A stretch of DNA of 64,000 bases from Providencia burhodogranariea DSM 19968 (GTDB lineage Bacteria > Pseudomonadota > Gammaproteobacteria > Enterobacterales > Enterobacteriaceae), in NCBI RefSeq assembly GCF_000314855.2, contig NZ_KB233222.1, positions 1,681,816 through 1,745,815 of the forward strand, given 5' to 3'. Position numbers and translations under genes: made by a program. Shown here in pieces: positions 19,056-28,522 of the stretch. The number at the start of each line of letters is the position of its first letter. Position 1 is the stretch's first letter. The notes under the pieces are model-generated. The model saw nothing but the letters and a program-made list of their open reading frames with translations, ran no database searches and was not told the origin of the DNA.

Positions 19056-19925
19056 ATGAAATCTATGAGCGAAACAACGCCAACTAATCAAAAAACTAAC
19101 TTTACAGAACGCACTGTTTTCTTTATTTCAGATGGAACAGCTATTACAGCAGAAACATTAGGCCATGCTGTTTTATCTCAATTTCCTTTAGCTTTTAGTT
19201 CTTATACTCTCCCGTTTGTGACCACTGAAGCTCGAGCACAAGAAATAAAACAAAAAATTGATGCGATTTATCAAGAAACACAAAATCGACCATTAGTGTT
19301 TTATTCGATCATTTCACCATCCGTTAGAAAAATCATCACTGAGAGTTTGGGTTTTTGTCAGGATATCGTGCAAACTTTAGTTGCTCCAATTCAGCAAGAA
19401 GTTGGGCTGGAACCAGAGCCTAAACTTAACCGTACCCATGGCTTATCTTTACAAAATATTAATCAGTACGACGCACGTATCGCTGCTATAGAATATACAT
19501 TGGCACATGATGATGGTATTTCACTGCGAAACCTTGACCAAGCACAGGTCATTCTTATTGGTGTTTCTCGTTGTGGTAAAACACCAACCAGTCTCTATTT
19601 GGCTATGCAATTTGGTATACAAGCAGCTAATTATCCATTTACTGCTGACGATATGGATAATATACAACTCCCTCCAGCTTTACGCCCTTATACACATAAA
19701 CTCTTTGGTCTGACAATTAGCCCAGAACGATTATCTGCGATACGCCAAGAACGGCGTGAAAATAGCCGTTATGCCTCATTACGTCAGTGCCGAATCGAAA
19801 CGGCAGAAGTCGAAGCACTTTTTAGGCAAAATAAGATTAATTATCTCAATACGACAAATTACTCTGTTGAAGAGATCTCAGCCAAAGTGATTGATACCAT
19901 GGGATTACAACGACGCATTTTTTAA
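19056..19925 (+). CDS. ppsR: PEP synthase regulatory protein (kinase/pyrophosphorylase)
   Basis: Bifunctional DUF299 protein that inactivates PpsA by ADP-dependent phosphorylation and reactivates it by Pi-dependent dephosphorylation. It has 289 aa (E. coli about 277). The N-terminal [26 protein letters not shown] and the P-loop [15 protein letters not shown] are diagnostic. Two ATG codons (MKS and MSE, three codons apart) are possible starts and neither has a strong ribosome-binding site, so the N-terminus is uncertain by three residues. Divergent from its target gene ppsA across 256 bp. Confidence 0.95.
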   Translation: MKSMSETTPTNQKTNFTERTVFFISDGTAITAETLGHAVLSQFPLAFSSYTLPFVTTEARAQEIKQKIDAIYQETQNRPLVFYSIISPSVRKIITESLGFCQDIVQTLVAPIQQEVGLEPEPKLNRTHGLSLQNINQYDARIAAIEYTLAHDDGISLRNLDQAQVILIGVSRCGKTPTSLYLAMQFGIQAANYPFTADDMDNIQLPPALRPYTHKLFGLTISPERLSAIRQERRENSRYASLRQCRIETAEVEALFRQNKINYLNTTNYSVEEISAKVIDTMGLQRRIF

Positions 19926-19995
19926 TCAGCATTTGATATCAAAATTTTTCGATCAATTTTAAGTTGAAGGTTGAATTTGCTTCATTTTCGTTTAT

Positions 19996-20011
19996 TGTGA
20001 TCTCCATCACT
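19996..20011. promoter_or_regulatory. CRP-like site between ppsR and aroH
   Basis: TGTGATCTCCATCACT matches the CRP consensus TGTGA-N6-TCACA at nine of ten defined bases. It lies about 217-232 bp before aroH, in the 302-bp space after ppsR. A possible -35 (TTGAAC, 20034) and a weak -10-like stretch follow. I find no TrpR operator like that of E. coli aroH, only a CTAGAG half-site at 20025-20030. Confidence 0.5.
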
Positions 20012-20227
20012 GATACAGACCTGTCTAGAGCTGTTGAACTTTGAAGGTCAATTTTTATTAGAATTTAAAACCTTTACTTAAGTAAAAAAAGCTAATCGAA
20101 CGGTTTACAGGCCTATAAATAAGGAAAAACACCACTCAACACAGGTTAAAATGTGTCAAATGGTCTTTTAATCGAAAAATAAGCAGCAAAGAACAACAAC
20201 TTCTAATAATGCTTTTGAGAAGAAACA

Positions 20228-21277
20228 ATGCAAAAAACTGATGAACTACGTACTCAGCGTGTGGACAGTTTAATTACACCACAAACGCTCGCTGATGAAT
20301 TTCCTATTTCCAATCAAGTTGCCGAAAACGTGACGGCGTCACGTAAAAGAATTGAAAAAATCTTATCGGGTCAAGATCCTCGCTTATTAGTTATCGTCGG
20401 GCCATGCTCTATCCATGACATAGATGCCGCACTTGATTATGCTAATAAACTCAATGTATTACGTGAGCGCTATCAAGATAACCTCGAAATTGTGATGCGT
20501 ACTTATTTTGAGAAACCGCGTACCGTTGTAGGATGGAAAGGTTTAATCTCTGATCCAAATTTAGACAACTCTTGTCAGGTCAATACCGGTATTCGCCTTG
20601 CTCGTAAGCTTCTCATTGATGTCAATCAACTTGGCTTGCCAACAGCTACTGAGTTTCTCGATATGGTGACAGGCCAATATATTGCTGATTTGATTAGTTG
20701 GGGAGCGATTGGCGCTCGAACTACGGAAAGCCAAATTCATCGAGAAATGGCATCGGCGCTTTCCTGTCCAGTCGGTTTTAAAAATGGTACTGATGGTAAT
20801 ATTAATATTGCTATCGATGCGATTCGTGCTTCGAAAGCTCAACATATGTTTTTATCACCAGATAAAAATGGTCAAATGACTATCTACCAAACAAGTGGCA
20901 ACCCTCACGGCCATATCATTATGCGTGGTGGCAAACAGCCTAATTATTCTGTTGGTGATATAGCAGCAGCTTGTCATAAGTTACGTGAATTCGAATTAGC
21001 AGAACATTTGGTCATTGATTTCAGCCACGGCAATTGCCAAAAAATTCATCGTCGTCAACTTGAAGTTGCCCGAGATGTTGCTGAACAAATTAAAAATGGT
21101 TCAACAGCAATAAGTGGCATCATGGCAGAAAGCTTTTTAATCGAAGGTACACAAAAAATTGTTTCTGGTCAGCCTCTGACTTATGGGCAATCTATAACAG
21201 ATCCTTGTTTAGGCTGGGATGACACCGAGCAATTACTCGAAATTTTAGCCCTCGCAGTCGAAAGCCGCTTTAAATGA
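20228..21277 (+). CDS. aroH: 3-deoxy-7-phosphoheptulonate synthase, AroH type
   Basis: First enzyme of the shikimate pathway: condenses PEP and erythrose 4-phosphate to DAHP. The 349-aa product begins QKTDELRTQRVDSLITP, close to the Trp-sensitive E. coli AroH (NRTDELRTARIESLVTP), and the location between ppsR and a hemP homologue is that of aroH. The metal/PEP region GPCSIHD, the KPRTVVGWKG stretch and DFSHGNCQK are intact. Codons 35-39 contain a perfect MatP recognition site. A terminator follows. Assignment to the Trp-regulated isozyme is by similarity and synteny. Confidence 0.93.
   Translation: MQKTDELRTQRVDSLITPQTLADEFPISNQVAENVTASRKRIEKILSGQDPRLLVIVGPCSIHDIDAALDYANKLNVLRERYQDNLEIVMRTYFEKPRTVVGWKGLISDPNLDNSCQVNTGIRLARKLLIDVNQLGLPTATEFLDMVTGQYIADLISWGAIGARTTESQIHREMASALSCPVGFKNGTDGNINIAIDAIRASKAQHMFLSPDKNGQMTIYQTSGNPHGHIIMRGGKQPNYSVGDIAAACHKLREFELAEHLVIDFSHGNCQKIHRRQLEVARDVAEQIKNGSTAISGIMAESFLIEGTQKIVSGQPLTYGQSITDPCLGWDDTEQLLEILALAVESRFK
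20330..20342. promoter_or_regulatory. matS-type MatP binding site inside aroH
   Basis: GTGACGGCGTCAC is a perfect match to the E. coli matS consensus GTGACRNYGTCAC. MatP bound to such sites organises the chromosome terminus macrodomain. The region is syntenic with part of the E. coli Ter macrodomain, which makes a real site plausible. It lies within coding sequence (codons for V-T-A-S). Confidence 0.7.
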
Positions 21278-21291
21278 TTTAATTGATAAAT

Positions 21292-21333
21292 TTGACTCTC
21301 TAGTAACTGTTTTAAAACTAGGGGGTCAATTTT
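21292..21333 (+). terminator. aroH terminator
   Basis: TTGACTCTCTAGT pairs with ACTAGGGGGTCAA (13 bp including two G-U pairs), followed by TTTT. It separates aroH from the Fur-box-preceded haem locus. From 21334 to 21573 nothing else is evident. Confidence 0.85.
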
Positions 21334-21573
21334 AACCATTAACTTTTTACTTCCCCTTACTTAATGCTCGCTCCCCCAATACTAAACACAATCACATGTA
21401 CTGATATGTACATACTTCATACCACTATCAGAATCACCTATTCCACATAATTTCGAGATATTTATGCTGATTATTAACATCTGATATGAATTATTTACAG
21501 TATAAATAACTCCCTCTTGTAGTTATTTTGTTATCAAATGTAAAAATCTCTTGATGTTACCAGATAACTTAAA

Positions 21574-21592
21574 GATAATGATTCTCAATATG
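21574..21592. promoter_or_regulatory. Fur box upstream of hemP
   Basis: GATAATGATTCTCAATATG matches 15 of 19 positions of the Fur consensus GATAATGATAATCATTATC. It lies 25 bp before the hemP ATG, indicating iron repression of the haem locus. Confidence 0.75.
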
Positions 21593-21617
21593 AGTTCGAT
21601 TATCAATTGAGTTGAAT

Positions 21618-21803
21618 ATGACTGATAACATTGCTAAACAACCTGTTGAAAATATACCTAATTCTACAGTTCAATCTGTCAACCCTATCGTTATAGATAG
21701 CCATCAATTATTAGGGTCTGATGGGAAAGTCACGATTCAACACCACGGTGAGTTATACCAACTAAGGCAAACACGCGCAGGTAAACTAATTTTAACCAAA
21801 TAG
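21618..21803 (+). CDS. hemP: hemin uptake protein HemP/HmuP
   Basis: Small protein of the HemP/HmuP family; in several proteobacteria it is needed for full expression of the haem receptor gene. The 61-aa product has the family signature in its C-terminal half: LLGSDGKVTIQHHG, then YQLRQTRAGKLILTK. I use the ATG at 21618; a TTG two codons earlier could also start it. A Fur box lies immediately upstream. E. coli retains a HemP-like gene (ydiE) next to aroH in the same position but lacks the rest of the haem locus. Confidence 0.88.
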   Translation: MTDNIAKQPVENIPNSTVQSVNPIVIDSHQLLGSDGKVTIQHHGELYQLRQTRAGKLILTK

Positions 21804-21904
21804 TTTTTTATTCTGATAAATAATTTAACTAACAGCAAGCCACCCAGATCTTCGTATCAAGGCAGCCAGCTTAATTCACCATAAAATTCTATGGAGTTTA
21901 ACTG

Positions 21905-21991
21905 ATGCCTACAACACCCACTCGTTATCTCAATCATCGAATAATCGTTGTACCTATTGTCACTCTAATAGGATTTAAAATCCTATGTTAG
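21905..21991 (+). CDS. 28-aa hydrophobic ORF between hemP and hemR
   Basis: I do not recognise this ORF. It starts at an ATG preceded by TATGGAG with 8-nt spacing, one of the better ribosome-binding sites in the area. It encodes MPTTPTRYLNHR followed by a hydrophobic stretch IIVVPIVTLIGFKILC. Its stop overlaps the ATG of the next small ORF by 7 bases, which suggests translational coupling or a frameshifted larger gene. It could also be a leader peptide or chance. Confidence 0.3.
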   Translation: MPTTPTRYLNHRIIVVPIVTLIGFKILC

Positions 21992-22209
21992 CTCGCTTCA
22001 GTACTTCGATGGCGATAGCAACTCTTCACCTTGTTTGGATAAGGAAATTAGCCTTAACAATACAAATTCAAGGTGAAAATCCGTATCACTTAACACGAAA
22101 TAAATCACAGCATGGATTCGGTAGCAATCTCCGTGAAGCCATTACACATGTACCATATAGTTTGCATAACTTCTCGGTGAGCTATCTCGCTAAACAAAAC
22201 AATTTATAA
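21985..22209 (+). CDS. 74-aa ORF of unknown function between hemP and hemR
   Basis: I do not recognise this ORF. It overlaps the end of the preceding 28-aa ORF in another frame and has no ribosome-binding site of its own, so it would need coupling. The product is 74 aa with a hydrophobic start (STSMAIATLHLVWIRKLALTIQI) and a polar C-terminus. Joining the two ORFs by a frameshift would give a protein of about 100 aa, so this may be a decayed gene. The remaining 231 bp to hemR contain only a short weak ORF at 22232-22291 and an imperfect GAGGTT/AACCTC hairpin. Confidence 0.25.
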   Translation: MLARFSTSMAIATLHLVWIRKLALTIQIQGENPYHLTRNKSQHGFGSNLREAITHVPYSLHNFSVSYLAKQNNL

Positions 22210-22440
22210 AAGGGTTAGCTCTGACATTTACGATGAAAAAGTATTTTACTCATCAACATATTTATTTTTGGAGGTTTTTTAAGAAGAGTTGAACCTCTAT
22301 TGCAATGTGAATTATCAATGACAACCCATTAATAATTATAAAACAAATAATGTTCACCGATTTATTTTCCTACATGCATGTTTAGGCAAAATACTTGAAC
22401 TTGAAAATTACATCGGTAACTCGTTATGGAGTGTAACAAT

Positions 22441-24426
22441 ATGTCTCATGTTTTACGTTTATCTATTCTGACAAGTGCTATCTTATCTGTTATTACCAGT
22501 GCACATGCAGAAACGCAAACATCAACAAAGTCAGCAAAAAATCATGATGTAATGACCGTTTATGCGACAGGAAATGAAAGAGATAGCTTTGATGCCCCAA
22601 TGATGGTGACCGTTATCAAAAATAATTCACCTGAAACACAAACTGCCAGCACCGTGAATGATATTTTACGCAAAATTCCGGGTATTGGTGTTACAGGAAC
22701 AAGCCGTGCCAACGGGCAAGATGTCTATATGCGTGGGTTTGATCGTCGAGGCATTTTAACGCTAGTAGATAATGTGCGCCAAGGCACAGATACAGGTCAC
22801 ATTAATGGCACATTTCTTGACCCAGCCCTAATAAAACAAGTTGAAATTATCCGAGGCCCTTCTGCACTACTGTATGGTAGCGGTGCTATGGGTGGTGTCA
22901 TCGCATGGGAAACTGTGGATGCCAAAGACCTATTAGATAAAGGGCAAAACAGTGGTTTCCGCGTATTTAGTCAGGCAGCCACTGGCGATCATAGTTTTGG
23001 TTTTGGTGGTACTTCATTTGGCCGTACAGAACAATTCGATGGACTATTTAGCTTTGTAACCAAGCAAGTCGGTGATATTCGCCTAAGTAACGGCAATGAT
23101 ATGGATAATAAAGAAACCATTTCAAACATGCTTGGTAAAGGGACGTGGCAAATTAATGATGACCAAAAAATTTCAGGTCAACTACGTTACTACAATAACA
23201 ATGCTTATGAACCTAAAGATCCTCAACAACTTGCTGTAAGCAAAAGTAATCTACAAGTGAATCGAACAACACGCCAACGTGATGCTCAAGTCACGTATCA
23301 GTTAAATCCTGAATCAAATGATTGGCTAAATCTTAAAGCAACCCCTTATTACTCCGACGTGAATATTACGGCAAAAGGAAACGGCACCAACTATGAGGGG
23401 CGTACTCAAGAAACTTATGGCTTAAAGCTGGATAATCGGTCTAATATTTATAATATGCCTCTCGCGGCGCATAACTTCACTTATGGTGGTGAAACTTATA
23501 AACAAAAGCAAACTCCGTATGCATCAACTACACAATTCCCGGATGCAGATATCTTATTTGCAGCAGGCTTTTTACAAGATGAAATTGCATTAAAAGATTT
23601 ACCAGTATCATTTATTGTTGGAACACGTTATGACCACTATAAGGCTACCGCAAAAAACAATAATGATGTTAAAGAAGGTAAATGGTCATCAAAAGGGGCT
23701 GTCAGTGTCACACCTACCGACTGGTCAATGTTGTTTGCCTCCTATTCAGAAGCATTCCGCGCACCAACGATGATGGAGATGTATAACGATGAAAGACATT
23801 TTCCAGGCAACTATTGGAAACCAAATCCTGAGCTAAAACCAGAATCTACAAAAACAGCTGAATATGGTTTTGGCTTGCGTTTTGATGACCTACTAATGGC
23901 TCGTGATAATCTACAGTTTAAAACCAGTTACTTTAATACAAAAGCTAAAGATTATATTAATACTGAAGTTAATTTCGCCAAGGGCTACACCACCTCTGTC
24001 AATGCTAAACAGGCTAAAATTTGGGGTGTAGATGCTTCAATGAACTACAAAAATGACTACTTTAGCTGGGATCTTGCTTACAACAAAACGACAGGTAAAA
24101 ACGAACATAATGGGAAATCAATTACGTCAATCAAACCTGAGTCAGTCACCAGTAACATCTCTGTACCAGTTGCAGATAGTGGCTTCTCTGTGGGTTGGTT
24201 AGGTGAATTTACCCGTCATACCGATTTTAATGCGGCAGCCAACGTACAACGCCAAGCAGGTTACGCTGTCCATGATTTCTATGTTAGCTACAAAGGTGAC
24301 GGTCAATTAAAAGGCTTAGGAACCAGCGTCGTATTAGGCAATGCCTTCGACAAAGAATATTATTCGTCACAAGGCATCCCACAGGATGGGCGTAATGCCA
24401 AGCTACTTGTTAGCTTCCAATGGTAA
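22441..24426 (+). CDS. hemR: TonB-dependent haem/haemoglobin receptor HemR
   Basis: Outer-membrane receptor that takes up haem with energy from TonB. I start it at MSHVLRLS, where GGAG lies 9 nt upstream; an ATG five codons earlier overlaps that ribosome-binding site. The 661-aa product has a signal peptide ending in SAHA, a TonB-box-like segment DVMTVYATG, a plug domain with QDVYMRGFDRRG and EIIRGPSALLYGSGAMGG, and a 22-strand barrel ending in aromatic W. The haem-receptor motifs FRAP and NPEL (about residues 440-470) flank a His, as in Yersinia HemR. Followed 26 bp later by hmuS. Confidence 0.94.
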   Translation: MSHVLRLSILTSAILSVITSAHAETQTSTKSAKNHDVMTVYATGNERDSFDAPMMVTVIKNNSPETQTASTVNDILRKIPGIGVTGTSRANGQDVYMRGFDRRGILTLVDNVRQGTDTGHINGTFLDPALIKQVEIIRGPSALLYGSGAMGGVIAWETVDAKDLLDKGQNSGFRVFSQAATGDHSFGFGGTSFGRTEQFDGLFSFVTKQVGDIRLSNGNDMDNKETISNMLGKGTWQINDDQKISGQLRYYNNNAYEPKDPQQLAVSKSNLQVNRTTRQRDAQVTYQLNPESNDWLNLKATPYYSDVNITAKGNGTNYEGRTQETYGLKLDNRSNIYNMPLAAHNFTYGGETYKQKQTPYASTTQFPDADILFAAGFLQDEIALKDLPVSFIVGTRYDHYKATAKNNNDVKEGKWSSKGAVSVTPTDWSMLFASYSEAFRAPTMMEMYNDERHFPGNYWKPNPELKPESTKTAEYGFGLRFDDLLMARDNLQFKTSYFNTKAKDYINTEVNFAKGYTTSVNAKQAKIWGVDASMNYKNDYFSWDLAYNKTTGKNEHNGKSITSIKPESVTSNISVPVADSGFSVGWLGEFTRHTDFNAAANVQRQAGYAVHDFYVSYKGDGQLKGLGTSVVLGNAFDKEYYSSQGIPQDGRNAKLLVSFQW

Positions 24427-24452
24427 TTTATAATTAATTAAGGAGATACACT

Positions 24453-25502
24453 GTGAGTTCATCACTTTTCGAGCGTTATCAACAAGCAAAAGCAGAAAAC
24501 AAAGCAAAATACGCTCGTGATCTGGCTGCGTTCCTCAATGTTTCTGAAGGAGAACTGTTACATAGCCGAGTTGGTCATGACAAAGCACAAAGACTGGACG
24601 TTGATGCCCCTACTCTACTCAAAGCACTCGCTGCTGTGGGTCAAGTTAAAGCTATCACACGTAATGAATACGTTGTTCATGAGCAAGTTGGTCGTTATGA
24701 CAATGCTAAATTCAGTCCTCATGCTGGCTTAATCTTAAATCCAGGCGCATTGGATTTACGTATGTTTTTCTCGCATTGGAGTTCGGTTTTTACGCTGACA
24801 GAAGATGCTAAAAATGGCGAACGCCACAGTATCCAATTTTTCGATAAACAAGGTGATGCACTGCATAAAGTCTATACTACAGATGAGACTGATATGGCAG
24901 CTTGGCAATCACTGATTGAACAATATGCGACTTCAGAGAACCCGCCACTGGTGATTGAGCCAGCAGAACCTTTCTCCGAGCAGCCTATCAGTGAAGAATT
25001 GAAGCAGCAGCTTGAGCAAGAATGGCGCAACATGACTGATGTTCACCAATTCTTTATTTTATTGAAGAAAAACAATCTCAGCCGCCAGCAAGTGTTCCGC
25101 TCTGTGAGTGATGATTTAGCCTGGCAAGTTCCTACAAATTCTTTTAATCAATTGGTTAATACTGCATTCAACGACCAAAATGAGATTATGATTTTTGTCG
25201 GTAACCGCGGTTGTGTGCAGATTTTCACTGGTCAATTAAAACGTCTTATGCCATACCAAAGTGAAGGTTCAGATATTAAATGGCTGAATATATTTAACCC
25301 TGACTTTACATTGCATATGATTGAAAACGGCGTTTCAGAATGCTGGGTAACACGTAAGCCAACACAAGATGGCTTTGTTACTAGCCTTGAAGTTTTTGAT
25401 AAAGACGGCAATCAAATCGTGCAGATGTACGGGCAACGTACTGAAGGTACGCCAGAACAAGAGCAATGGCGCAATCAGGTTACTGCTCTACCACACATTT
25501 AA
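24453..25502 (+). CDS. hmuS: haem-degrading/haem-trafficking protein HmuS (HemS family)
   Basis: Cytoplasmic haem-handling protein related to Yersinia HemS/HmuS and E. coli ChuS; members store, traffic or degrade haem to release iron. The 349-aa protein consists of the characteristic two structural repeats, each with a GRYDNAKFSPHAGLILNPG- or GNRGCVQIFTGQLKRL-like core. It starts at GTG with a strong AAGGAG upstream. It is close behind hemR (26 bp) and probably cotranscribed. The following 360 bp before hmuT hold a long hairpin. Confidence 0.93.
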   Translation: MSSSLFERYQQAKAENKAKYARDLAAFLNVSEGELLHSRVGHDKAQRLDVDAPTLLKALAAVGQVKAITRNEYVVHEQVGRYDNAKFSPHAGLILNPGALDLRMFFSHWSSVFTLTEDAKNGERHSIQFFDKQGDALHKVYTTDETDMAAWQSLIEQYATSENPPLVIEPAEPFSEQPISEELKQQLEQEWRNMTDVHQFFILLKKNNLSRQQVFRSVSDDLAWQVPTNSFNQLVNTAFNDQNEIMIFVGNRGCVQIFTGQLKRLMPYQSEGSDIKWLNIFNPDFTLHMIENGVSECWVTRKPTQDGFVTSLEVFDKDGNQIVQMYGQRTEGTPEQEQWRNQVTALPHI

Positions 25503-25560
25503 TCGCTAAAGACTGCTTTTCTATTAGGGTCGATTTTTGTTCAAAGTAAACAGGTTTTAA

Positions 25561-25611
25561 TCAAAGAGAGAGGTTTGCCACCTAATTACTAGGTAAAAGG
25601 CCTCTCTTTGA
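25561..25611 (+). other. long hairpin in the hmuS-hmuT spacer
   Basis: CAAAGAGAG(A)G pairs with CCTCTCTTTG, and ACCT/AGGT form an inner stem. No T-run follows. A second imperfect inverted repeat (AGCC..CTCT around 25675 and AGAGGCT around 25730) follows. The 360-bp gap between hmuS and hmuT holds these structures and no gene; they may set the ratio of receptor to transporter expression. Confidence 0.6.
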
Positions 25612-25862
25612 CTCGAAAGACAAATAAAATGCCTTTTAACTGAACCTGTAGGGCCGTCTTTATGATAAAAGCATAGCCGCCTCTTGGCGAGAAATTCTCC
25701 GCTTAGTGAACTAAATCGAACACGAAGGAGAGGCTTTGGTCACCTTTTTAGTTAAAAAAATTATCATCGTGATGGATTAATACAAATTTGAATTGATTGT
25801 TTATTGTTTTTTCCTGCTGTAAAAATAATCAGCAAAGACCAACAGCTCCTAGGTAAATAAAA

Positions 25863-26684
25863 ATGAAACATTGGCTTCTAATTACAATTACGTTAATGAT
25901 GAGCTTTACAGCTCAATCAGCTGAACGGATCATCACCTTAGGAGGTGATGTCACTGAGATTGTTTTTGAACTTGGTGCTGGTTCAGAAGTTGTTGCACGA
26001 GATAGCACCAGCATTCATCCTGCGCAAGCAGTTAAACTGCCTGATGTAGGTTATATGCGTATGCTAAATGCTGAAGGCGTGCTTTCTATTCGTCCTACTC
26101 TAGTGTTAGCAAGTGAACTTGCTAAACCGTCGATGGCGCTTTCTCAGATAGAAAAAAGTGGTGTAAAAATTATCAAAGTCACCGGAAAACCATCATTAGA
26201 AGCCATTCCTGAAAAAATTAGTACTATTGCAAATGCAGTTGGTAAAACAGAGCAAGGCGATCAACTGATAAAACAATTTAATGAACAACTTGCTAAAGTA
26301 AACACCACTCCAATTGATAAAAAAGTGTTATTCGTCATGAGCCATGGTGGCGTATTACCTCTTGCGGCTGGCCAACAAACGGCAGCGGATAGTCTTATCA
26401 AAGCTACAGGAGCTAAAAATGCTATGGCAGGCTTTAATAGCTATCGTCCGTTATCGCAAGAAGGTGTAATTGCAAGCCAACCAGACCTAATTATTGTCAC
26501 ACATGAAGGTGTAAAATCGCTAGGTGGCGAAGACAAAATTTGGAAACTTCCTGGTATCGCGATGACTCCAGCCGCAAAAAATAAAGCATTAATTGTAGTT
26601 GATGACATGGGAATGCTCGGCTTCAGCCTTGATACACCAAAAGTGATGGAACAAATGCGAGAGGCGTTAGAGAAGCTTCAATGA
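25863..26684 (+). CDS. hmuT: haem ABC transporter periplasmic binding protein HmuT
   Basis: Periplasmic haem-binding component that delivers haem to HmuUV. It has 273 aa with a signal peptide ending in AQSA. The class III binding-protein fold includes the conserved DVGYMRMLNAEGVLSIRPT, in which Tyr-64 corresponds to the haem-ligating tyrosine of HmuT/ShuT. AGGTAAA precedes the ATG. The gene overlaps hmuU by four bases. Confidence 0.94.
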   Translation: MKHWLLITITLMMSFTAQSAERIITLGGDVTEIVFELGAGSEVVARDSTSIHPAQAVKLPDVGYMRMLNAEGVLSIRPTLVLASELAKPSMALSQIEKSGVKIIKVTGKPSLEAIPEKISTIANAVGKTEQGDQLIKQFNEQLAKVNTTPIDKKVLFVMSHGGVLPLAAGQQTAADSLIKATGAKNAMAGFNSYRPLSQEGVIASQPDLIIVTHEGVKSLGGEDKIWKLPGIAMTPAAKNKALIVVDDMGMLGFSLDTPKVMEQMREALEKLQ

Positions 26685-27682
26685 ACCGAATTAAACACCC
26701 TCTATTAGCCATCATGGTACTATTGGTAATCCTCATTGTTATTGCAATGGTGGCGTCCAATACCGGTGCTATGAATGTTTCGTTTAAGACTTTGTGGCAG
26801 ACACCTGCCACAGACTCTCTTTGGCAAATCTGGCTCAACATCCGTCTACCACGTATTTTATTGGCGATATTGGTTGGACTAGCATTAGCTGTTTCAGGCG
26901 CAATCATGCAAGGGTTATTCCGTAATCCTCTCGCAGATCCCAGCTTATTAGGTATTAGCAGTGGTGCTGCGCTTTGCGTTGCGGCCTTTATTGTTTTATC
27001 TTTTTCATTACCCAGCGTGCTTCTCAATTATGGGCACATAGGTGCCGCCTTCATTGGTAGCTTGTTAGTTTCAATCATTATTTTTAGCCTTAATCGTTAT
27101 TCGAATGGCAACCTTGCACGGTTATTGCTTGCAGGAATTGCTATCAATGCTCTGTGCATGTCATTTATCGGTGTTTTGAGCTATATCAGCGATGACCAAC
27201 AATTGCGAACCTTCAGTTTATGGATGATGGGGACACTTGCGAGTGTCGATTGGACATCATTGACGATTGCCGCTAGCGTTATTTTGCCGACATGTTTTAT
27301 CTGCCTTTGGCAAGGTAATAAACTTAATCTACTGCAACTTGGTGATGAAGATGCTCACTACCTTGGTCTAAATGTAGAGCGTACCAAATTTATTTTACTC
27401 TTTCTTAGTGCCCTATTGGTTGGTTGCGCAGTTGCCATGAGTGGTGTTATTGGTTTTATTGGTTTAGTAGTGCCTCACCTGATTCGAATGACACTCGGAC
27501 CAGATCATCGCTGGTTAATACCCGGCTCCGCGATTATTGGCGCAACATTACTTTTAATCGCCGATACCATAGCTCGTACTGCGGTCTCCCCAGCTGAGAT
27601 CCCTGTAGGGCTACTAACGGGTCTGATTGGTGGGCCTTATTTCTTATGGCTTATTTTACGCCAGCCAGCAGGGAAGATTTGA
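26681..27682 (+). CDS. hmuU: haem ABC transporter permease HmuU
   Basis: Inner-membrane permease of the BtuC/FecCD family, 333 aa with about ten transmembrane helices. The family stretches [28 protein letters not shown] and [20 protein letters not shown], the latter containing the loop that contacts the ATPase, are intact. It is translationally coupled to hmuT (ATGA overlap) and followed by hmuV four bases later. It works as a dimer with two HmuV subunits. Confidence 0.95.
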   Translation: MNRIKHPLLAIMVLLVILIVIAMVASNTGAMNVSFKTLWQTPATDSLWQIWLNIRLPRILLAILVGLALAVSGAIMQGLFRNPLADPSLLGISSGAALCVAAFIVLSFSLPSVLLNYGHIGAAFIGSLLVSIIIFSLNRYSNGNLARLLLAGIAINALCMSFIGVLSYISDDQQLRTFSLWMMGTLASVDWTSLTIAASVILPTCFICLWQGNKLNLLQLGDEDAHYLGLNVERTKFILLFLSALLVGCAVAMSGVIGFIGLVVPHLIRMTLGPDHRWLIPGSAIIGATLLLIADTIARTAVSPAEIPVGLLTGLIGGPYFLWLILRQPAGKI

Positions 27683-27686
27683 TAAC

Positions 27687-28463
27687 ATGACATTACTCGA
27701 AGCGCGCAATCTCAGTTTTCAGATTGGTGATAAGGTATTAATAGATGATATTAGTCTATCCATCCAACAACATGAGATGGTGGTTATCATAGGCCCAAAC
27801 GGTGCAGGTAAATCAAGTTTATTAAAATTGCTTACTGGATTCACCCCCCCTACCCACGGTGAATGCCTTTTAGAAGGCCTCGCATTAACCAAATGGCAAC
27901 ACAATGCCCTTGCCCGTAAACGTGCCGTCATGAAGCAACAAAATAGCCTATCATTTGCCTTTACGGTTGAAGATGTCGTGGCTATGGGGCGTAGTCCCTA
28001 TGGTTCAGAGCATAAGCAACAAGCAATCGAAGAAGCATTGGAAAAAACAGATTGTATAGAACTACGCGGGCGTGATTTTCGTCAACTCTCTGGTGGGGAA
28101 CAGCAACGAGTTCAGCTTGCAAGAGTACTTGCACAAGTTTGGCAACCTAACAATAATCCCGCCTGTTTGTTTCTTGATGAGCCTACTTCTGCGTTAGACT
28201 TGTACCATCAACAACATAGCTTACGTTTACTACATCAATTAACTCGGGAACATCCTTTTGGAGTTTGTTGCGTATTACATGACCTTAATCTTACAGCCCT
28301 TTATGCTGACCGAGTCTATTTAATTCATCAGGGTAAATTAGCTGCATCGGGTACTCCAGAGCAAGTGCTGACCGCTGAGAATTTAACACGTTGGTATAAA
28401 GCAGATCTAGGCGTAATCACTCACCCCGAAACAACAACACCGCACGTGTATCTCCGGCGATGA
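27687..28463 (+). CDS. hmuV: haem ABC transporter ATPase HmuV
   Basis: ATPase energising haem import through HmuU. I start it at MTLLEARN, four bases after the hmuU stop, giving 258 aa; the longer frame runs back into hmuU without similarity. Walker A is GPNGAGKSS, the signature [17 protein letters not shown], Walker [13 protein letters not shown] and the switch His lies in [17 protein letters not shown]. It is the last gene of the haem cluster. Confidence 0.95.
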   Translation: MTLLEARNLSFQIGDKVLIDDISLSIQQHEMVVIIGPNGAGKSSLLKLLTGFTPPTHGECLLEGLALTKWQHNALARKRAVMKQQNSLSFAFTVEDVVAMGRSPYGSEHKQQAIEEALEKTDCIELRGRDFRQLSGGEQQRVQLARVLAQVWQPNNNPACLFLDEPTSALDLYHQQHSLRLLHQLTREHPFGVCCVLHDLNLTALYADRVYLIHQGKLAASGTPEQVLTAENLTRWYKADLGVITHPETTTPHVYLRR

Positions 28464-28522
28464 CCTAGGCCGCTTATTTTTATCTTAGGTAGGGCTTTTA
28501 ATTTAAATAAAAATAGACCTAA

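Noticed and set aside
20025..20030. CTAGAG as a TrpR operator of aroH
   Set aside because: Only a half-site; the second arm is missing.
22232..22291. 19-codon ORF beginning MKKYFTHQ before hemR
   Set aside because: No credible ribosome-binding site and no conserved features.
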